Assembly: GCA_031273545.1 (NCBI GenBank)
Contig: JAISRQ010000054.1
Span: forward strand, 1 to 6,110
Length of the DNA stretch: 6,110 nt
Direction of reading: 5' to 3'
Origin: Holosporales bacterium
GTDB lineage: Bacteria; Pseudomonadota; Alphaproteobacteria; BNTO01
Under the pieces are notes generated by a model that was given only the letters and a program-made list of their open reading frames with translations, did not search any database and was not told the origin of the DNA. Shown here one piece after another: positions 5,678-6,110 of the stretch. How positions within the stretch are numbered: position 1 is the stretch's first letter; every line of letters begins with the position of its first letter. Made by a program: the position numbers and the translations under genes.

Positions 5678-6110
5678 CTATTTCTGTATCACCATTAACA
5701 AACGGCCATCATCTCTTTTTTCTGGATCTTTCACATTGAAGCGTGGCCACAAATCACATTCGTCAAATGTAAATACAAATTCTGTATAATCCGCCAAGTA
5801 CCCCATAGACAACCAAGAAAATATTTCATACTTATTATCGTTCAAAAATTTCATTTGAGCCGGAAGACTCATTTGCGCAGTTTCGACCGTTTTCTTTTTG
5901 AAAATATAAGGTAGAGCGCATTCTTCCCCAGTAATATAGTCATTCGCACTAAAAAAGGTGAAATCTCCCCCCTTTGACTCGTATTTTTCTGCAAAATGTA
6001 TGAAGCGCTGCAACCTGTTGAACTGTGCGTTAATTTTTGACTGCGTACACAACACGGGGCGAGGAAAGGTTGAAGATATAAACTTCCCCCCTTGTTTCAA
6101 CAGTTCGATG
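5678..6110 (-). CDS. Probable SAM-dependent methyltransferase, C-terminal part (partial)
   Basis: The open frame runs off the right edge and ends at a stop at 5678-5680, giving about 143 residues. It begins IELLKQGGKFISSTFPRP, which resembles the strand after the 'LKPGG' turn late in class I (Rossmann-fold) methyltransferases. It ends in two strand-like segments, TEFVFTF and GRLLMVIQK, where such enzymes have their last strands. The SAM-binding GxGxG and acidic motifs would lie outside the window, so the substrate cannot be judged. The roughly 80 residues between are not recognisable and contain several aromatic residues. A TTG at 6098-6100 is in frame but is probably internal. The assignment rests on a single motif and fold order, so a different protein class is possible. 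Confidence 0.5.
   Translation of the reverse strand, partial: IELLKQGGKFISSTFPRPVLCTQSKINAQFNRLQRFIHFAEKYESKGGDFTFFSANDYITGEECALPYIFKKKTVETAQMSLPAQMKFLNDNKYEIFSWLSMGYLADYTEFVFTFDECDLWPRFNVKDPEKRDDGRLLMVIQK

Overview
The window looks like part of a small, AT-leaning alphaproteobacterial genome, most likely a host-associated member of the Rickettsiales. The Anaplasmataceae or a relative is my best guess, but this is inference, because no rRNA or taxonomic marker is present. The grounds are G+C near 40% by eye, an SLC1-type amino-acid/dicarboxylate symporter, several short signal-peptide proteins, a lone ruvC, and structured intergenic repeats.

Layout. (1) 1-393, minus strand: 5' part of an unrecognised exported protein or lipoprotein, cut by the left edge. 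(2) 580-1869, minus: a strongly diverged dicarboxylate/amino-acid:cation symporter. (3) 1870-2309: a 440-bp divergent intergenic region with repeat copy 1 and an exact-consensus sigma70 promoter. (4) 2310-3731, plus: an exported calcineurin-like metallophosphoesterase with a complete metal-site signature. (5) 3732-3918: a convergent intergenic region with repeat copy 2 and several small hairpins. (6) 3919-4443, minus: ruvC, preceded by a strong hairpin that abuts its ribosome binding site. (7) 4581-5450, minus: a DsbA/ScsC-like thioredoxin-fold lipoprotein that has lost its CXXC cysteines. (8) 5451-5677: repeat copy 3 in inverted orientation and a plausible promoter. (9) 5678-6110, minus: the C-terminal part of a probable SAM-dependent methyltransferase, cut by the right edge.

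The genes do not form an obvious pathway. Three or four of them concern the cell envelope (symporter, exported phosphoesterase, Dsb-like lipoprotein, unknown exported protein) and ruvC is housekeeping recombination. The exported phosphoesterase has its own promoter. The genes on the minus strand are separated by gaps of 137 to 227 bp and need not be one operon.

The most interesting non-genic signal is a family of three imperfect palindromes of 70-83 bp, found only between genes. Copies 2 and 3 keep a pairable stem, with a compensatory change and a G-U wobble pair at the same place, so they look like RNA-structured repeats. Other points of note are the symporter's loss of most canonical cation and substrate residues, the cysteine-less Dsb fold, and a possible anti-Shine-Dalgarno switch in the ruvC leader.
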